Notes: generated by a model from the letters alone, not told the origin. DNA of 64,000 nt from Staphylococcus piscifermentans (GCF_900186985.1 NZ_LT906447.1:1922001-1986000), one strand, 5' to 3'; positions 19,766 to 29,804 are shown, numbered from the stretch's first letter. Program-made: numbers and translations.

Positions 19766-20019
19766 AAGTGTATAGGCTCCGCTTCGCTGCCTAGACAGTT
19801 TCGCCCCTAAGTGTCTAAGCTCCGCTTCACTGCCTAGACAGTTTCGGCCCTAAGTGTATAGGCTCCAACTCACTGCCTAGACAGTTTCGCCCCTAAGTGT
19901 ATAGGCTCCAACTCGCTGCCTAGACAGTTTCGTCCCTAAGTGTATAGGCTTCAACTCGCTGCCTAGACAGTTTCGTCCCTAAGTGTATAGGCTTCCACTT
20001 CACTGCCTATACACTCGCG
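19766..20019. repeat. 43-bp tandem repeat, five full units plus a partial sixth
   Basis: Units start at 19766, 19809, 19852, 19895, 19938 and 19981, exactly 43 bp apart. Each holds a TAGGC...GCCTA type inverted repeat. In the last unit the arms become perfect over 11 bp (agtgtataggc / gcctatacact). Units differ by a few substitutions and no indels. No reading frame is seen. The array lies between the hxlB terminator and the ktrA terminator. Confidence 0.9.
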
Positions 20020-20134
20020 AAAAACACCACTCACACTGTCCTCAAATACTCCCTAATCCCCTCGCCTCTCTCCTCAAGGTGCACTCTTCTCTTCTTAACT
20101 TCTCTCTAAAGCTTTCTTTCCCCAAAAAATTCCA
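20020..20134. other. Pyrimidine-rich intergenic stretch
   Basis: About 115 bp that is strongly C/T-biased on the plus strand, between the 43-bp repeats and the ktrA terminator. No gene seen. Confidence 0.4.
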
Positions 20135-20172
20135 AGAAAAAAAGGACTAGAACATTAAATTGTCCTAATCCT
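20135..20172 (-). terminator. Terminator after ktrA
   Basis: Arms aggactagaaca (20143-20154) and tgtcctaatcct (20161-20172), followed on the minus strand by seven T. Confidence 0.8.
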
Positions 20173-20221
20173 AGTTTTCTATTCTCATCAACTTTGCCGG
20201 ACGACGGCACGATGAAGTATA

Positions 20222-20881
20222 TTAGTGTACTACTTTTTTCTCGAAGCGGTTCAGGTCGTTATCGTGACCGATCATGATGAGGATGTCGCCTAATTCGATG
20301 TTCATGTTAGGGTCTGGGGAGATGATGACATCTTTGTCACGTTTGATAGCGATGATATTGATGCCGTAATGTGCACGGATGTCTAGGTCTACGATTGTTT
20401 GGCCTGCAATGCGTTCGTTTGCTTTGGCTTCGACGATAGAGTATTCGTCAGCGAGTTCTAGATAGTCGAGTACGCTGGCACTGGCGATGTTATGTGCGAT
20501 ACGACGACCCATGTCACGTTCAGGGTGTACGACTAAGTCGGCACCGATTTTGTTCAATATTTTAGCATGATAATCATTTTGTGCTTTGGCGATAACTTTT
20601 TTAACGCCGAGTTCTTTAAGGATTAAAGTCGTTAATGTACTTGTTTGAATGTTTTCACCAATAGCTACGATGACTTGATCGAAGTTTCTGATTCCGAGAC
20701 TTTTCATCACCGCTTCATCAGTAGTGTCTGCAACTACTGCATGTGTTGCTATCTCACTGTATTCATTAACGCGTGCTTCGCTCATATCGATTGCCATGAC
20801 GTCCATGCCTAGCGCATTGAGTTCTCTGACGATACTTCCGCCGAAGCGTCCTAATCCAATCACTACAAATTCTTTTTCCAT
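20222..20881 (-). CDS. ktrA: Ktr potassium uptake regulatory subunit (RCK)
   Basis: 219 residues. RCK_N Rossmann domain with VIGLGRFGGSIVREL (about 7-21) and Asp at the ribose position (MAIDMSE), then an RCK_C (TrkA_C) domain from about 135. It forms the cytosolic gating ring that binds nucleotide or c-di-AMP and controls a Ktr membrane channel encoded elsewhere. GGAGG lies five bases before the ATG. It follows cydB on the same strand but behind a terminator-like hairpin. The cyd-ktr-rnjA neighbourhood is shared with S. aureus (known from memory). Confidence 0.9.
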   Translation of the reverse strand: MEKEFVVIGLGRFGGSIVRELNALGMDVMAIDMSEARVNEYSEIATHAVVADTTDEAVMKSLGIRNFDQVIVAIGENIQTSTLTTLILKELGVKKVIAKAQNDYHAKILNKIGADLVVHPERDMGRRIAHNIASASVLDYLELADEYSIVEAKANERIAGQTIVDLDIRAHYGINIIAIKRDKDVIISPDPNMNIELGDILIMIGHDNDLNRFEKKVVH

Positions 20882-20895
20882 TGTAACCTCCGAAA

Positions 20896-20967
20896 AATAA
20901 AAATGGGACCAGGCAATGTTGAACTATAGTTTGGCTGAAACCAAGTCTATAGATTGCCTCGCCCCAT
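20896..20967 (-). terminator. Long terminator hairpin after cydB
   Basis: Outer pairing atgggg-gaggcaat / attgcct-cccat with an inner ctatag...ctatag dyad. On the minus strand it is followed by TTTTTATTTTT. Confidence 0.75.
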
Positions 20968-20980
20968 CTGATTTTAAATA

Positions 20981-22012
20981 TTAATAATGACCTTCTTCAC
21001 TTTTACCTTCAACATAGTCTTTGCTGAAGATGAATAATCTCATTAATAATATTAACGATGGTATCAATAAAAGTAAACCACAAACTGCTGCAACTGTGAG
21101 TGCTAATGCCATTGGGTCATCTGTTTTATTGACGTTACCGTTGATAAACGGATAAAGGATATATGGCCATTTACTGATGCCGTATCCACCGATTGCTGTA
21201 GCCATTTGCAGAATGACTAAAATAAAAGCTGTGCCTGGAGATTTCTTCATAATTGTGAGTACCCAAGCTGCAATTAAGCAGATAATACTGATTAAGAATA
21301 GCCACCAGTATTGTGAAACAGCAGTATCAAAATGCTCTTTGTTTTGCGTGCGCAAGGTAATAAATGCGAATAATGATACAAGGGCCATTGGCGGTCCCCA
21401 GAAAATAAACCACTTTCTAAGTAATGCGTAAGCTTTCATCGCTCTGGCTTTTCTAGCATAGAATGTTAGGAAACCTGATGAAATATACATTACTGAAATG
21501 AGAGCTAAGAAAACGATTGCCCAAGCAAACGGACTAAAGAATAAATCAGCCCAGTTCAAGTCTACATGGCCGCCGTGTTTCGTAATATAACCGCCTTCAG
21601 AAATTACCAATCCCATACTGAGAGATGGCGGAATTAATAAACCGCACACACTATAAATCAATAGCCAAGAGAACTTGGAATCTACACCATAATTTTGGAA
21701 AGCATAGAAACTGCCGCGCATGGTCAATAGTAGTAATCCAATAGAACCTGGAACAAGTAACACTGTTCCGTAATAATAGGCAAAGTCAGGGAAGAATCCT
21801 ACGATACCTACTGTAAAGAACACTAAGAATACGTTAGTAACTTCCCAGATTGGATTCAAGTAACGTGCAATGACCGGAGTCAGTGTTTTTTGTGTTCCTC
21901 TTAATCGAGATTGCAAGATGAAAACACCAGCACCAAAGTCAATTGAAGCAATGACGATGTAACAGAATAAGAACAAGTACAATACGATCATTCCTAATGC
22001 TGTGAAACTCAT
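20981..22012 (-). CDS. cydB: Cytochrome bd ubiquinol oxidase subunit II
   Basis: 343 residues with eight to nine predicted membrane helices and the N-terminal SIDFGAGVF motif of CydB. It pairs with CydA in the high-affinity terminal oxidase, which works at low oxygen or when haem-copper oxidases are inhibited. Its ATG overlaps the cydA stop (ATGA). Terminated before ktrA. Confidence 0.94.
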   Translation of the reverse strand: MSFTALGMIVLYLFLFCYIVIASIDFGAGVFILQSRLRGTQKTLTPVIARYLNPIWEVTNVFLVFFTVGIVGFFPDFAYYYGTVLLVPGSIGLLLLTMRGSFYAFQNYGVDSKFSWLLIYSVCGLLIPPSLSMGLVISEGGYITKHGGHVDLNWADLFFSPFAWAIVFLALISVMYISSGFLTFYARKARAMKAYALLRKWFIFWGPPMALVSLFAFITLRTQNKEHFDTAVSQYWWLFLISIICLIAAWVLTIMKKSPGTAFILVILQMATAIGGYGISKWPYILYPFINGNVNKTDDPMALALTVAAVCGLLLLIPSLILLMRLFIFSKDYVEGKSEEGHY

Positions 22013-23364
22013 GATGCTTCACCTCGGTTTCCTTCTAATTTCTCAATATCTTTATATGGCGGTTTGTTTCTGAACATGCGAATCAGTACATAAGCTGATG
22101 TGAACAGAATGATAAAGTATACTAATCCGAACGCAATCGTTACGCCTGTTAAGCCGCCTGCATTAGTTGCTGCATCTGAAACTTTCATGTAACCTCTGAT
22201 AATCCATGGTTGACGACCCATTTCTGTTAGGAACCAACCAAATTCAATCGATAACATAGCAGCCGGTCCTGTAATCAAGGTTGCATACAACAACACTTTA
22301 TTAACAGAGAATTTACGCCATTTTTTAACGATTCTTGTTAGTGTATAAACGCCTGATACGACTAAGCAGAAGATACCGCCTGTAACCATTAAATCGAAGA
22401 AGTAATGGACTATCATAGGAGGTTGTGTATCTTTAGGGAATTCATTCAATCCTTCTACTTTAGTATTGATATTGTTATCAGATAAGAAGCTGAGCATACC
22501 AGGAATTTTGATAGCGCCTGTTACTTTCTGATCTTTCTCATTCAAGACACCGAATACTTGTAAATCTGCACGTTTTTCAGTATCGAAATGCCATTCGTAT
22601 GCTGCTAATTTTTCAGGTTGTTCTTTATGCAAGAATTTCGCTGACATATCCCCTGCTAAGATAGAACCTAATGTAAAAATCAAACCGACAATCATTGTCA
22701 ATTTTAATGCGCTTCTATGATAGTCTCTATCTTGCGGAATTTTATCTCTCAATAATTTAAATGCTGCAATCGCCGCTAATAAGAATGCCATAGTCATGAC
22801 AGCTGTCATAATAACGTGGAACTGTCTTACACCGAAAGAAGAGTTGAACATTGCTGCAACTGGATCCACGTGAATCATACGTCCGTCTTTCATTTGGAAT
22901 CCTGCTGGCGTATTCATGAATGAGTTCACTGAAGTAATGAAGAACGCTGACAACATACCGCCGATAACAACAGGTAAACCAATAATCATGTGTGTCCATT
23001 TGTTTTTAAATCGATTCCAAGTATAGAAATAAATACTTAAGAAAATCGCTTCAAAGAAGAATGCGAATACTTCCATGAATAATGGCAAGGCAATGACGTG
23101 TCCTGCTGTTTTCATAAATGTCGGCCATAATAATGATAATTGCAACTCGATAATTGTACCGGTTACAACGCCGACTGCAACTGTAATGGCATAGCCTTTC
23201 GCCCATCTTTTAGCTAATGTTATATAGCGAGCGCTGTTCTTTTTGATGCCGATAAATTCAGCAATTACGAACATTAGCGGCATCCCCACGCCGATGGTAG
23301 CGAAAACTATGTGGACAGCTAAAGTCATAGCAGTTAAAAATCTGCTTAATTCTACCGCTTCCAT
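22009..23364 (-). CDS. cydA: Cytochrome bd ubiquinol oxidase subunit I
   Basis: 451 residues, with about nine helices. N-terminal SRFLTAMTLAVHIVFATIGVG carries the axial haem His (residue 18 here). The GRQPWIIRGYMK motif near 395 and a short Q-loop with quinol-binding residues identify a Firmicute-type CydA. AGGGTG lies five bases before the ATG. The upstream region (23365-23594) has a gaagttga/tcaacttc inverted repeat, but no convincing Rex or SrrA site could be recognised by eye. Confidence 0.95.
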   Translation of the reverse strand: MEAVELSRFLTAMTLAVHIVFATIGVGMPLMFVIAEFIGIKKNSARYITLAKRWAKGYAITVAVGVVTGTIIELQLSLLWPTFMKTAGHVIALPLFMEVFAFFFEAIFLSIYFYTWNRFKNKWTHMIIGLPVVIGGMLSAFFITSVNSFMNTPAGFQMKDGRMIHVDPVAAMFNSSFGVRQFHVIMTAVMTMAFLLAAIAAFKLLRDKIPQDRDYHRSALKLTMIVGLIFTLGSILAGDMSAKFLHKEQPEKLAAYEWHFDTEKRADLQVFGVLNEKDQKVTGAIKIPGMLSFLSDNNINTKVEGLNEFPKDTQPPMIVHYFFDLMVTGGIFCLVVSGVYTLTRIVKKWRKFSVNKVLLYATLITGPAAMLSIEFGWFLTEMGRQPWIIRGYMKVSDAATNAGGLTGVTIAFGLVYFIILFTSAYVLIRMFRNKPPYKDIEKLEGNRGEAS

Positions 23365-23594
23365 GATATCACCCTAATCTTTTTATATTTGATACTGTAT
23401 AATGCCCGCAAGTTTCTAAGAAGTTGAGAGGTATATTTGATGTTGATCTTGAAGCGGATTCTTAGTTTCAACTTCACACATGTGGTATATCTTGTAGCAC
23501 TCTATCTCGTTACGCATGATGCACCAAGCTTGATTTTATTTTTCACTTTTAATAAGGTTAAATCATCAATTTATTAAAAAAGGAAGATTTAACA

Positions 23595-23831
23595 ATGACT
23601 CAAGTAACAATTTATACACAAAATGATTGCCCGCCGTGCCAATTTGTGAAAAATTATTTAGATGAGCATAACATTGCTTATACTGAAAAAAATATTGCAA
23701 ACTCGGAATATCGTAATGAAATGATTGATTATGATGCCTTTTCAACACCTTTTATCTTAATCGATCAAGAACCTATGTATCAGGTTGATTTAGATAAAAT
23801 AAATCAATTACTTCATATCGATCATGCCTAA
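23595..23831 (+). CDS. Glutaredoxin-like (NrdH-type) protein
   Basis: 78 residues, a complete glutaredoxin fold: TIYTQNDCPPCQFVKNYL with the CPPC redox site (about residues 12-15), then STPFILID with the cis-proline. CPPC is unlike the CxQC of classic NrdH, so the electron donor is unclear. Likely a cytoplasmic thiol-disulfide reductant. Monocistronic, divergent from cydA. Confidence 0.85.
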   Translation: MTQVTIYTQNDCPPCQFVKNYLDEHNIAYTEKNIANSEYRNEMIDYDAFSTPFILIDQEPMYQVDLDKINQLLHIDHA

Positions 23832-24065
23832 ACTGTAATAGAATGCACTGTATTCTTATATTTACCATGAAGTGTATGAGTTTAAACAATTATAATTTGC
23901 TCAGCACATTGACACAGTACTAACTATGTTACGCTTCCTAAGGCTTCTTTACAATTATTCTAATCAGTTTTCACATTATATAGTTTTTTTATCCTAATAT
24001 TTTGTCACAAATTTGTAAAAGATAAAGTTACGTACGCACAATTAAATATTGTTTAAACAGTTGAT
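23832..24065. other. Intergenic stretch, no gene seen
   Basis: AT-rich, between the glutaredoxin gene and its nearest strong terminator. Contains TTGACA near 23910 but no properly spaced -10; no reading frame with a ribosome site. Confidence 0.4.
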
Positions 24066-24102
24066 AGAGGTGGAACAATTTGATGTTCCACCTCTAATTT
24101 TT
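24066..24102 (+). terminator. Terminator, glutaredoxin side
   Basis: Perfect 12-bp arms agaggtggaaca (24066-24077) and tgttccacctct (24084-24095) followed by AATTTTT. Confidence 0.85.
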
Positions 24103-24172
24103 GGACCGTCATTAGTTATCCGAATAGAAATTGCGTTTATTCCGCCAACCATTAAATTTCTGCATACAAATA

Positions 24173-24212
24173 ACCGTGCAAGCATGAACTCGAAAATTCA
24201 TGCTTGCACGGT
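24173..24212 (-). terminator. Terminator of ptsHI
   Basis: Perfect 16-bp arms (24173-24188 / 24197-24212, accgtgcaagcatgaa and its complement), 20 bp past the ptsI stop. It can work on both strands. Confidence 0.8.
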
Positions 24213-24231
24213 TTATTTTTTAAGATAACCC

Positions 24232-25953
24232 TTAAGCGTTTTGAGTATATTCTTTAACTAATGCTACAACTTCATCTTGAGTCGCACATTGAATAGCTTT
24301 TTCGCTTAATTCTTTCATATCACTTTCGTTGAGCTTTCTGATTAAACGACGTGTTTTCAAAATAGATGTGGCACTCATAGAGAACTCATCTAAACCGAAA
24401 CCTAACAACAATGGAACTGCTGTTTGATCGCCGGCCATTTCACCGCACATACCTGTCCATTTACCTTCTGCGTGAGAAGCTTCAATCACTTGTTTAACCA
24501 AGCGTAAAATTGCTGGATTGTATGGTTGGTATAAATAAGAAACACGTTCTGACATACGGTCAGCAGCCATTGTATATTGAATTAAGTCGTTTGTTCCGAT
24601 ACTAAAGAAGTCGACTTCTTTCGCAAATACATCAGCAAGTGCAGCTGTTGAAGGAATCTCTACCATAATTCCTAATTCAATATCATCTGCCACTTCATAG
24701 CCTTCATTTTTAAGATTTGCACGTTCTTCTTCAAGTAAAGCTTTCGCGTCACGGAACTCTTGAAGCGTTGCAACCATCGGGAACATAATGTTCAATTTAC
24801 CGAAGACTGACGCACGTAATAACGCACGTAATTGTGGTCGGAAAATTTCAGGTTGTGCTAAGCAAAGACGAATCGCACGGTAACCTAAGAATGGGTTCAT
24901 TTCTTCAGGCAAGTCAAGATAAGGCAACTCTTTGTCGCCGCCAATATCTAAAGTACGTACTACTACACGTTTGCCTTCCATGGATTCTAATACTGTTTTA
25001 TAGGCTTCGAACTGTTCTTCTTCAGTCGGCATTTGGTCTCTGCCCATGTATAAGAATTCAGTTCTGTATAAACCAATACCTTCAGCGCCATTTTCAATCA
25101 CACCCGGTAAATCATTAGGTGTTCCGATATTCGCTGCAAGTTCGACATGATGGCCATCAGCGGTTACTGATTCTGCATCACGTAATTTTTGCAATTCTTT
25201 CTTATCTTTAAAGAAATTATCGCGTTTTTCTTGATATTCTGCAATTACCTCATCGCTTGGATTGATAAGTACGTCACCAGTCATACCATCAACGATTATA
25301 GTGTCTCCCGCTTCTACTTCCTCAGTAATAGATTTAGTACCCACTACTGCAGGAATTTCTAACGAGCGGCTCATAATAGCTGAGTGAGATGTTCTGCCTC
25401 CAATGTTTGTCACAAACCCTTGCACATATTGTTTATTCAATTGTGCTGTATCAGAAGGAGTCAAGTCATTCCCTATAATGACTACGCTTTCATCAATGAT
25501 ACTTGGATTAGGCAAATCAACACCTAAGATGTGCGCTAATACACGTTTAGAAACATCGCGGATATCAGCGGCACGTTCAGCCATATATTCGTTATCCATT
25601 GATTCAAATATTGTGATAAATTGATTCGAAATATCTGTTAAAGCTTGTGCAGCGTTAACATTTTCATTCTTAATTTTATCTTCAATCGGTTGAATCAGTT
25701 CAGGATCATCTAGCACTAATAAATGTGCCTCGAAAATCGCTGCTTTATCCGCGCCCAATTGTTTTTCGGCATTTTCTTTAATTTTAGTTAATTCAACTTT
25801 AGATTTATTAAGTGCGCCATTGAATTTAGCAACTTCTGCATCCGTATCCGTTACCGGTTCGTTATCGAATGATAAGTCAGGCTCAACTAATAAATAGGCT
25901 TTTGCAATTGCAACACCGTCAGATGCTGCAATGCCTTTGATGTGTTTAGCCAT
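24232..25953 (-). CDS. ptsI: PTS enzyme I
   Basis: 573 residues, normal length. PEP-utilising N-terminal domain, the phosphohistidine motif [12 protein letters not shown] (about 185-196), then the TIM-barrel PEP-binding domain with TEFLYMGR and [14 protein letters not shown]. It transfers phosphate from PEP to HPr, feeding all PTS sugars including the lactose PTS encoded at 61-63 kb. It starts one base after the ptsH stop. Confidence 0.96.
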   Translation of the reverse strand: MAKHIKGIAASDGVAIAKAYLLVEPDLSFDNEPVTDTDAEVAKFNGALNKSKVELTKIKENAEKQLGADKAAIFEAHLLVLDDPELIQPIEDKIKNENVNAAQALTDISNQFITIFESMDNEYMAERAADIRDVSKRVLAHILGVDLPNPSIIDESVVIIGNDLTPSDTAQLNKQYVQGFVTNIGGRTSHSAIMSRSLEIPAVVGTKSITEEVEAGDTIIVDGMTGDVLINPSDEVIAEYQEKRDNFFKDKKELQKLRDAESVTADGHHVELAANIGTPNDLPGVIENGAEGIGLYRTEFLYMGRDQMPTEEEQFEAYKTVLESMEGKRVVVRTLDIGGDKELPYLDLPEEMNPFLGYRAIRLCLAQPEIFRPQLRALLRASVFGKLNIMFPMVATLQEFRDAKALLEEERANLKNEGYEVADDIELGIMVEIPSTAALADVFAKEVDFFSIGTNDLIQYTMAADRMSERVSYLYQPYNPAILRLVKQVIEASHAEGKWTGMCGEMAGDQTAVPLLLGFGLDEFSMSATSILKTRRLIRKLNESDMKELSEKAIQCATQDEVVALVKEYTQNA

Positions 25954-25954
25954 A

Positions 25955-26221
25955 TTATTCAGTTAATCCTTCTTTAGATAACACTTCAGTAATTGCTTGG
26001 ATTGCGTCTGCTTCGTCACTGCCGTCAGCATAGATAGTGATTTCTGCGTCTTTGCCGACACCTAAACTCATAACACCCATAATAGATTTCAAGTTGACTT
26101 TTTTGCCGTTGTATTCTAATTGAATATCTGAATCAAATTTTGAAGCTGTTTGTACAAGCATTGTAGCTGGACGAGCGTGAATACCTGTTTCGTCGATGAT
26201 AGTGTATGATTGTTGTTCCAT
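25955..26221 (-). CDS. ptsH: Phosphocarrier protein HPr
   Basis: 88 residues from the ATG at 26219-26221 ([10 protein letters not shown]), the correct HPr length; AAGGAG lies upstream, and an earlier in-frame start would lie across it. His15 (GIHARPA) is the PEP-dependent site and Ser46 (NLKSIMG) the HPr kinase site used for CcpA co-repression. Operon ptsH-ptsI. Confidence 0.97.
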   Translation of the reverse strand: MEQQSYTIIDETGIHARPATMLVQTASKFDSDIQLEYNGKKVNLKSIMGVMSLGVGKDAEITIYADGSDEADAIQAITEVLSKEGLTE

Positions 26222-26284
26222 AATAATCTTTCTCCTTCGCATCAATTAATTGGTGATTATTCACCTTAACATTATTACACCTTA

Positions 26285-26313
26285 ACTTTACCAAAATATG
26301 CCTTTAAATTCAA
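26285..26313 (-). promoter_or_regulatory. Candidate ptsHI promoter
   Basis: Minus strand TTGAAT (26308-26313), 17-bp spacer, TAAAGT (26285-26290), 64 bp from the ptsH ATG. Confidence 0.5.
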
Positions 26314-26368
26314 TTTGTTAATTCCTTGTAAGCGTAGTATTTTTATCAATTTGTGAAAAAATTAACAA

Positions 26369-26929
26369 TTATTTGCCAGTTGGTGTTTCTAAAATTCTTT
26401 TGGCAACGTTTTCACATTTTTCAATATGTTCATTACCTAATTTCTTCATAAAGTAATAACTGATAGAGGCAGAAATTGCTTGACCAACTAGAGGGAACCA
26501 TTTCGTTTGTTTCGCCGCAGTACGTTTCGCTACATCTCTAATCGCTACTTTTAAAATAGCTTTAGAAACAGTACGTCCAATAAACTGACTGCCTTGAATC
26601 GTAGCAGCTGCCAAGATACGCTCTCTTAAATCATCACTCATATGACTGACTTGTTTGTGATTCAATCCATAAATCTTATTGATATCTTCAATAATATCTT
26701 TCATTAATTTCAAATCTACACCGAAGTCGAGTCCTGGAATCGGTACTACACTTGCTGCTGAAGACCACAGTGATTTCTTACGTACCAATTCTTCAGCACG
26801 TTCACGTCTGCGTGACAAGTCACTCTCATTGACTGGCAAAGCCGACTTTCCAGTAACAGGTTCCAAATCCAAAACTTTATTACTTAATTTATCACTTGTA
26901 TTTTTAATGAATTTATCTTTAATTCCCAT
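26369..26929 (-). CDS. DUF697-like helical membrane-associated protein
   Basis: 186 residues. Not firmly recognised. The central segment SAASVVPIPGLDFGVDLKLMKDI and later ISASISYYFMKK resemble DUF697/EcsC-type domains that associate with membranes or GTPases. The N-terminal part is charged. GGAGGG lies eight bases before the ATG. It lies 15 bp downstream of the methyltransferase gene on the same strand, so the two are probably co-transcribed. Function unknown. Confidence 0.55.
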   Translation of the reverse strand: MGIKDKFIKNTSDKLSNKVLDLEPVTGKSALPVNESDLSRRRERAEELVRKKSLWSSAASVVPIPGLDFGVDLKLMKDIIEDINKIYGLNHKQVSHMSDDLRERILAAATIQGSQFIGRTVSKAILKVAIRDVAKRTAAKQTKWFPLVGQAISASISYYFMKKLGNEHIEKCENVAKRILETPTGK

Positions 26930-26944
26930 AATTATGACCCTCCA

Positions 26945-28132
26945 TTATATGATTACTTCTTTACTCGATACCCGAACGAAGACCACTTTTAAATACTTAG
27001 AAGGTTTATAATGCGGATGTGTTCTAAAATCTTTCGGCAGTCCCATTACCTCTTCAATTTCAAAGTCCACTCCCGCTTCATCCAACGTCTTTTTAATCAT
27101 ATTTTTAAATGCTTTAGAAGAAAGTGCACTTGAATTCGTGCTTAGCACTAAGACGCCATCTTCATTAAGAATAGGCAACGCTTCTTCAATCAACTTATGA
27201 TAATCCTTCTGCACCGTAAATACCTTCTTCTTATTACGCGCAAAACTTGGCGGATCAATTACAATCGTATCGTACACACGATCATGTCTTGCAGCATAAT
27301 GATAGAAATCAAAGGTATCCATCACGTAAATAAATTGTGATTTCGGGTCAATACCATTTACCCCGAAATTCTCCTCTGTTAAACTTCTAGAGCGATTCGC
27401 TAAATCCACACTCGTCGTATCCGCAGCCGTTTCCGCTGCAATCACTGAGAAAGCACCAGTATAACTGAACAGATTCAATACATGGCGCTCAGGCGCATAC
27501 ACATCACGTAACTTTTTACGCACTTCTTTTTGATCTAAGAAAATACCCGTCATTGGGCCATCATCTAAATCCACATTATAGAACGTGAAATTCTCTTCAA
27601 TGATAATTGGGAATTCCGGCGCTGTTCCAGTTACAAATCCACTTTCAACTGCATCATCTTTGAAGCGGGTTTTTTCGAAAATCGAAGTATAAGGAAAGAC
27701 CTCTTGAATGGCCTGTAACACAATATCTCTAAAAGCATAAATCCCTTTAGAATACCATTGCACTAGCAAATGACCATCATAATTATCAACCGTTAAACCG
27801 CCGACGCCATCCCCTTCTGCATTGAATAGACGAAAGGCATTCGTGCCATCCACATTGAAATAATATTGCCGGTAATCCAAAGCCTCTTGGAATAATTCTG
27901 CGAAGAATGCTTCATCAATCCGCTGCTCAGCTTCATAACTCAGCACCCAGCCCAAACCTTTATGCTGACGTCCGACATAAGCCGTCGCCAAATAACGTCC
28001 ATCATCCGTCACCAAATGGAAAACATCTCCATCCGCCAAGTGACTGTGCTCATAAATATCCTCTTCATCCACTAACGGATAGTGGTTCAAATACTTCTGC
28101 TCCTTGCCTTTATTAATAACCGCTGTCTTCAT
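26945..28132 (-). CDS. Class I SAM-dependent rRNA methyltransferase (RlmI/YwbD-like)
   Basis: 395 residues from the ATG at 28130-28132 (MKTAVINKGK), with AGGCGG eight bases upstream; a TTG two codons earlier is less well placed. N-terminal PUA-like domain (about 1-75), a central EEHD-type domain, then a Rossmann methyltransferase with VLNLFSYTGAFSVIAA (SAM motif I) and VIDPPSFARNKK (motif IV, catalytic DPPSF). This family makes 5-methylcytosine in 23S rRNA; the exact target here is inferred from the family. Confidence 0.85.
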   Translation of the reverse strand: MKTAVINKGKEQKYLNHYPLVDEEDIYEHSHLADGDVFHLVTDDGRYLATAYVGRQHKGLGWVLSYEAEQRIDEAFFAELFQEALDYRQYYFNVDGTNAFRLFNAEGDGVGGLTVDNYDGHLLVQWYSKGIYAFRDIVLQAIQEVFPYTSIFEKTRFKDDAVESGFVTGTAPEFPIIIEENFTFYNVDLDDGPMTGIFLDQKEVRKKLRDVYAPERHVLNLFSYTGAFSVIAAETAADTTSVDLANRSRSLTEENFGVNGIDPKSQFIYVMDTFDFYHYAARHDRVYDTIVIDPPSFARNKKKVFTVQKDYHKLIEEALPILNEDGVLVLSTNSSALSSKAFKNMIKKTLDEAGVDFEIEEVMGLPKDFRTHPHYKPSKYLKVVFVRVSSKEVII

Positions 28133-28207
28133 AATCAATTCCGCCTTCTATAAGTATTTTTCTTCATCATAACGCATCCGAACTTCCCTTTCTAAAAAGA
28201 AAGACTC

Positions 28208-28241
28208 AAAAAGCTGAGAAACCGTTTAGAGTTCCCCAGCT
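28208..28241 (-). terminator. Terminator after the 28249-29550 gene
   Basis: Arms agctgagaaac (28212-28222) and gttccccagct (28231-28241) with two mismatches, then five T on the minus strand. Confidence 0.7.
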
Positions 28242-28248
28242 CAATATG

Positions 28249-29550
28249 TTACTGGCCATCCACAGGTGTACGCATCTGAATCACAAATGCAATAATCACT
28301 GCAACCAGCATAATTAATAAAATTGGTGTAATAAAAATCGATAATAACAATCCGTGAATCATAATATTCACAAACTCAGTCAATAATTTAAAGAATAAAA
28401 TACTAATCATAAACATTTGCACATAATAGAATTTGCCGCGTAGGAAATGTGTTAACGTCGTAATGATGTAAATAATAATGACGATGAGTAATAAGAATAA
28501 AGTGATCCACTCAATCACATAAGAAGTCTGTGATAATTCCCACTCTCCAGATGCAAACAAAGCATTTCTATTATTTAATTCTAACAATGTAAATAAGAAT
28601 AAAATGATACCGCAAATTAATTCTACAATTCCGGGCTTAATCCATTTCGGACGCTTCATCCAATTTGGAATATCATCATCTTGGATATCAATTTTTTCTT
28701 TGATTGTATTTTTAAATTTATCACGCTTATTTCTCATTTTTTCTAAATCGATACTGCGTCTTGTACGATGCGTAAATTCTTGTGTACGCTCTTGGAATTC
28801 ACGCAGTTGTTCTTTAGTCTGACTCATTGTGCCATTTTTATCCGTACGTGAAAATTCCATCTCTTCCCCTAATTCCGCTTTCGTCAGCGGTAAAGATCTG
28901 CGCAAGAACAAGAAATTCCAAATCGAAATTTGTGCTAAAATCCACATTACAATAAAGAATGCATTTACACTTAAAATATCAATCATTGCAATTTCATGAC
29001 TTTCAATACGTCCGTACAAAGCAATTTGCGTGATTAAGTAACTGATACCGTAAGCACAAATAATCCATAAATAATGTTCTTTTCGATGATTATGATTCAA
29101 TTCATCTTTATATACTATATATCCTGTATGTACCACAAACGGCACCACAAATATAATGGCCGCAAACCCATAAACTTGGGTCATCAAGATAATAGTAATA
29201 ATAAAGAAGAGAATTCCTATAATAAGGAAGAAAATTGAGATATCATAATCATATTTCGTCGTCATAAATAACAAATAACCAATCCATAACAATGCAATGC
29301 CGAACACTATAATAAAGATGGCACTAAAAACAGGAAATTGACCGATAAATCGACTCATAATCCGGATGATTTCTCCGAAGAATGCATTGATGAAATCCCA
29401 TACGTTGTAGATATGTATATCGGCCTTGCCGCCTTTAGCAAGTTTATGGATAAAGGATACGTTTAATAATATTATGATTCCAATGAAAAGTGAAACAATG
29501 CCAATAATCAAACTAAAAATGATCTCAGCGTGCTTCTTTATATACGACAT
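28249..29550 (-). CDS. Polytopic membrane protein of unknown function
   Basis: 433 residues from the ATG at 29548-29550 (MSYIKKHAEIIF), chosen because GAGGTG lies six bases upstream. About ten to eleven hydrophobic helices: six in the first half, then a cytoplasmic basic/acidic stretch (about residues 225-300, RTDKNGTMSQTKEQL...), then four or five more. No catalytic or transport motif recognised. It is separated from the methyltransferase gene by a terminator. Conserved staphylococcal hypothetical is the safest label. Confidence 0.7.
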   Translation of the reverse strand: MSYIKKHAEIIFSLIIGIVSLFIGIIILLNVSFIHKLAKGGKADIHIYNVWDFINAFFGEIIRIMSRFIGQFPVFSAIFIIVFGIALLWIGYLLFMTTKYDYDISIFFLIIGILFFIITIILMTQVYGFAAIIFVVPFVVHTGYIVYKDELNHNHRKEHYLWIICAYGISYLITQIALYGRIESHEIAMIDILSVNAFFIVMWILAQISIWNFLFLRRSLPLTKAELGEEMEFSRTDKNGTMSQTKEQLREFQERTQEFTHRTRRSIDLEKMRNKRDKFKNTIKEKIDIQDDDIPNWMKRPKWIKPGIVELICGIILFLFTLLELNNRNALFASGEWELSQTSYVIEWITLFLLLIVIIIYIITTLTHFLRGKFYYVQMFMISILFFKLLTEFVNIMIHGLLLSIFITPILLIMLVAVIIAFVIQMRTPVDGQ

Positions 29551-29753
29551 GTTTTTCACCTCATAATTATTATATAGGAACATAAGTGTTGTGTCTTTAG
29601 AGAATGTAATAAATCATTCTATGGTAGTACATAGTATATCGAAATTGTTCCTTGCACTCAATCGGATAATACCCTAAATTTCTATGAAAATGCTTACTTA
29701 GAAAAATCGAATGAAATTGTGGGCGCCTCAAGGCTTCTGTTACTGAAATCATC

Positions 29754-29783
29754 TTGACATTTCCTCTTAAAAAGCATACATTT
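29754..29783 (+). promoter_or_regulatory. Candidate promoter for the TPP-controlled operon
   Basis: TTGACA (29754-29759), 18-bp spacer, TACATT (29778-29783), 22 bp before the riboswitch. Confidence 0.5.
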
Positions 29784-29804
29784 AGTATAAATCAATAAAG
29801 AAAA

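Noticed and set aside
19766..20019. CRISPR interpretation of the 43-bp array
   Set aside because: Units are contiguous, with no variable spacers between repeats.
19766..20019. STAR element of S. aureus
   Set aside because: The unit lacks the TGTTGGGGCCC-type core; only the tandem arrangement is similar.
23365..23594. Rex or SrrA operator in front of cydA
   Set aside because: Only half-site-like TTCACA and an unrelated gaagttga/tcaacttc repeat found; not enough to call.
23832..24102. Small RNA gene with TTGACA near 23910 and terminator at 24066
   Set aside because: No -10 at acceptable distance; the terminator is more simply that of the glutaredoxin gene.
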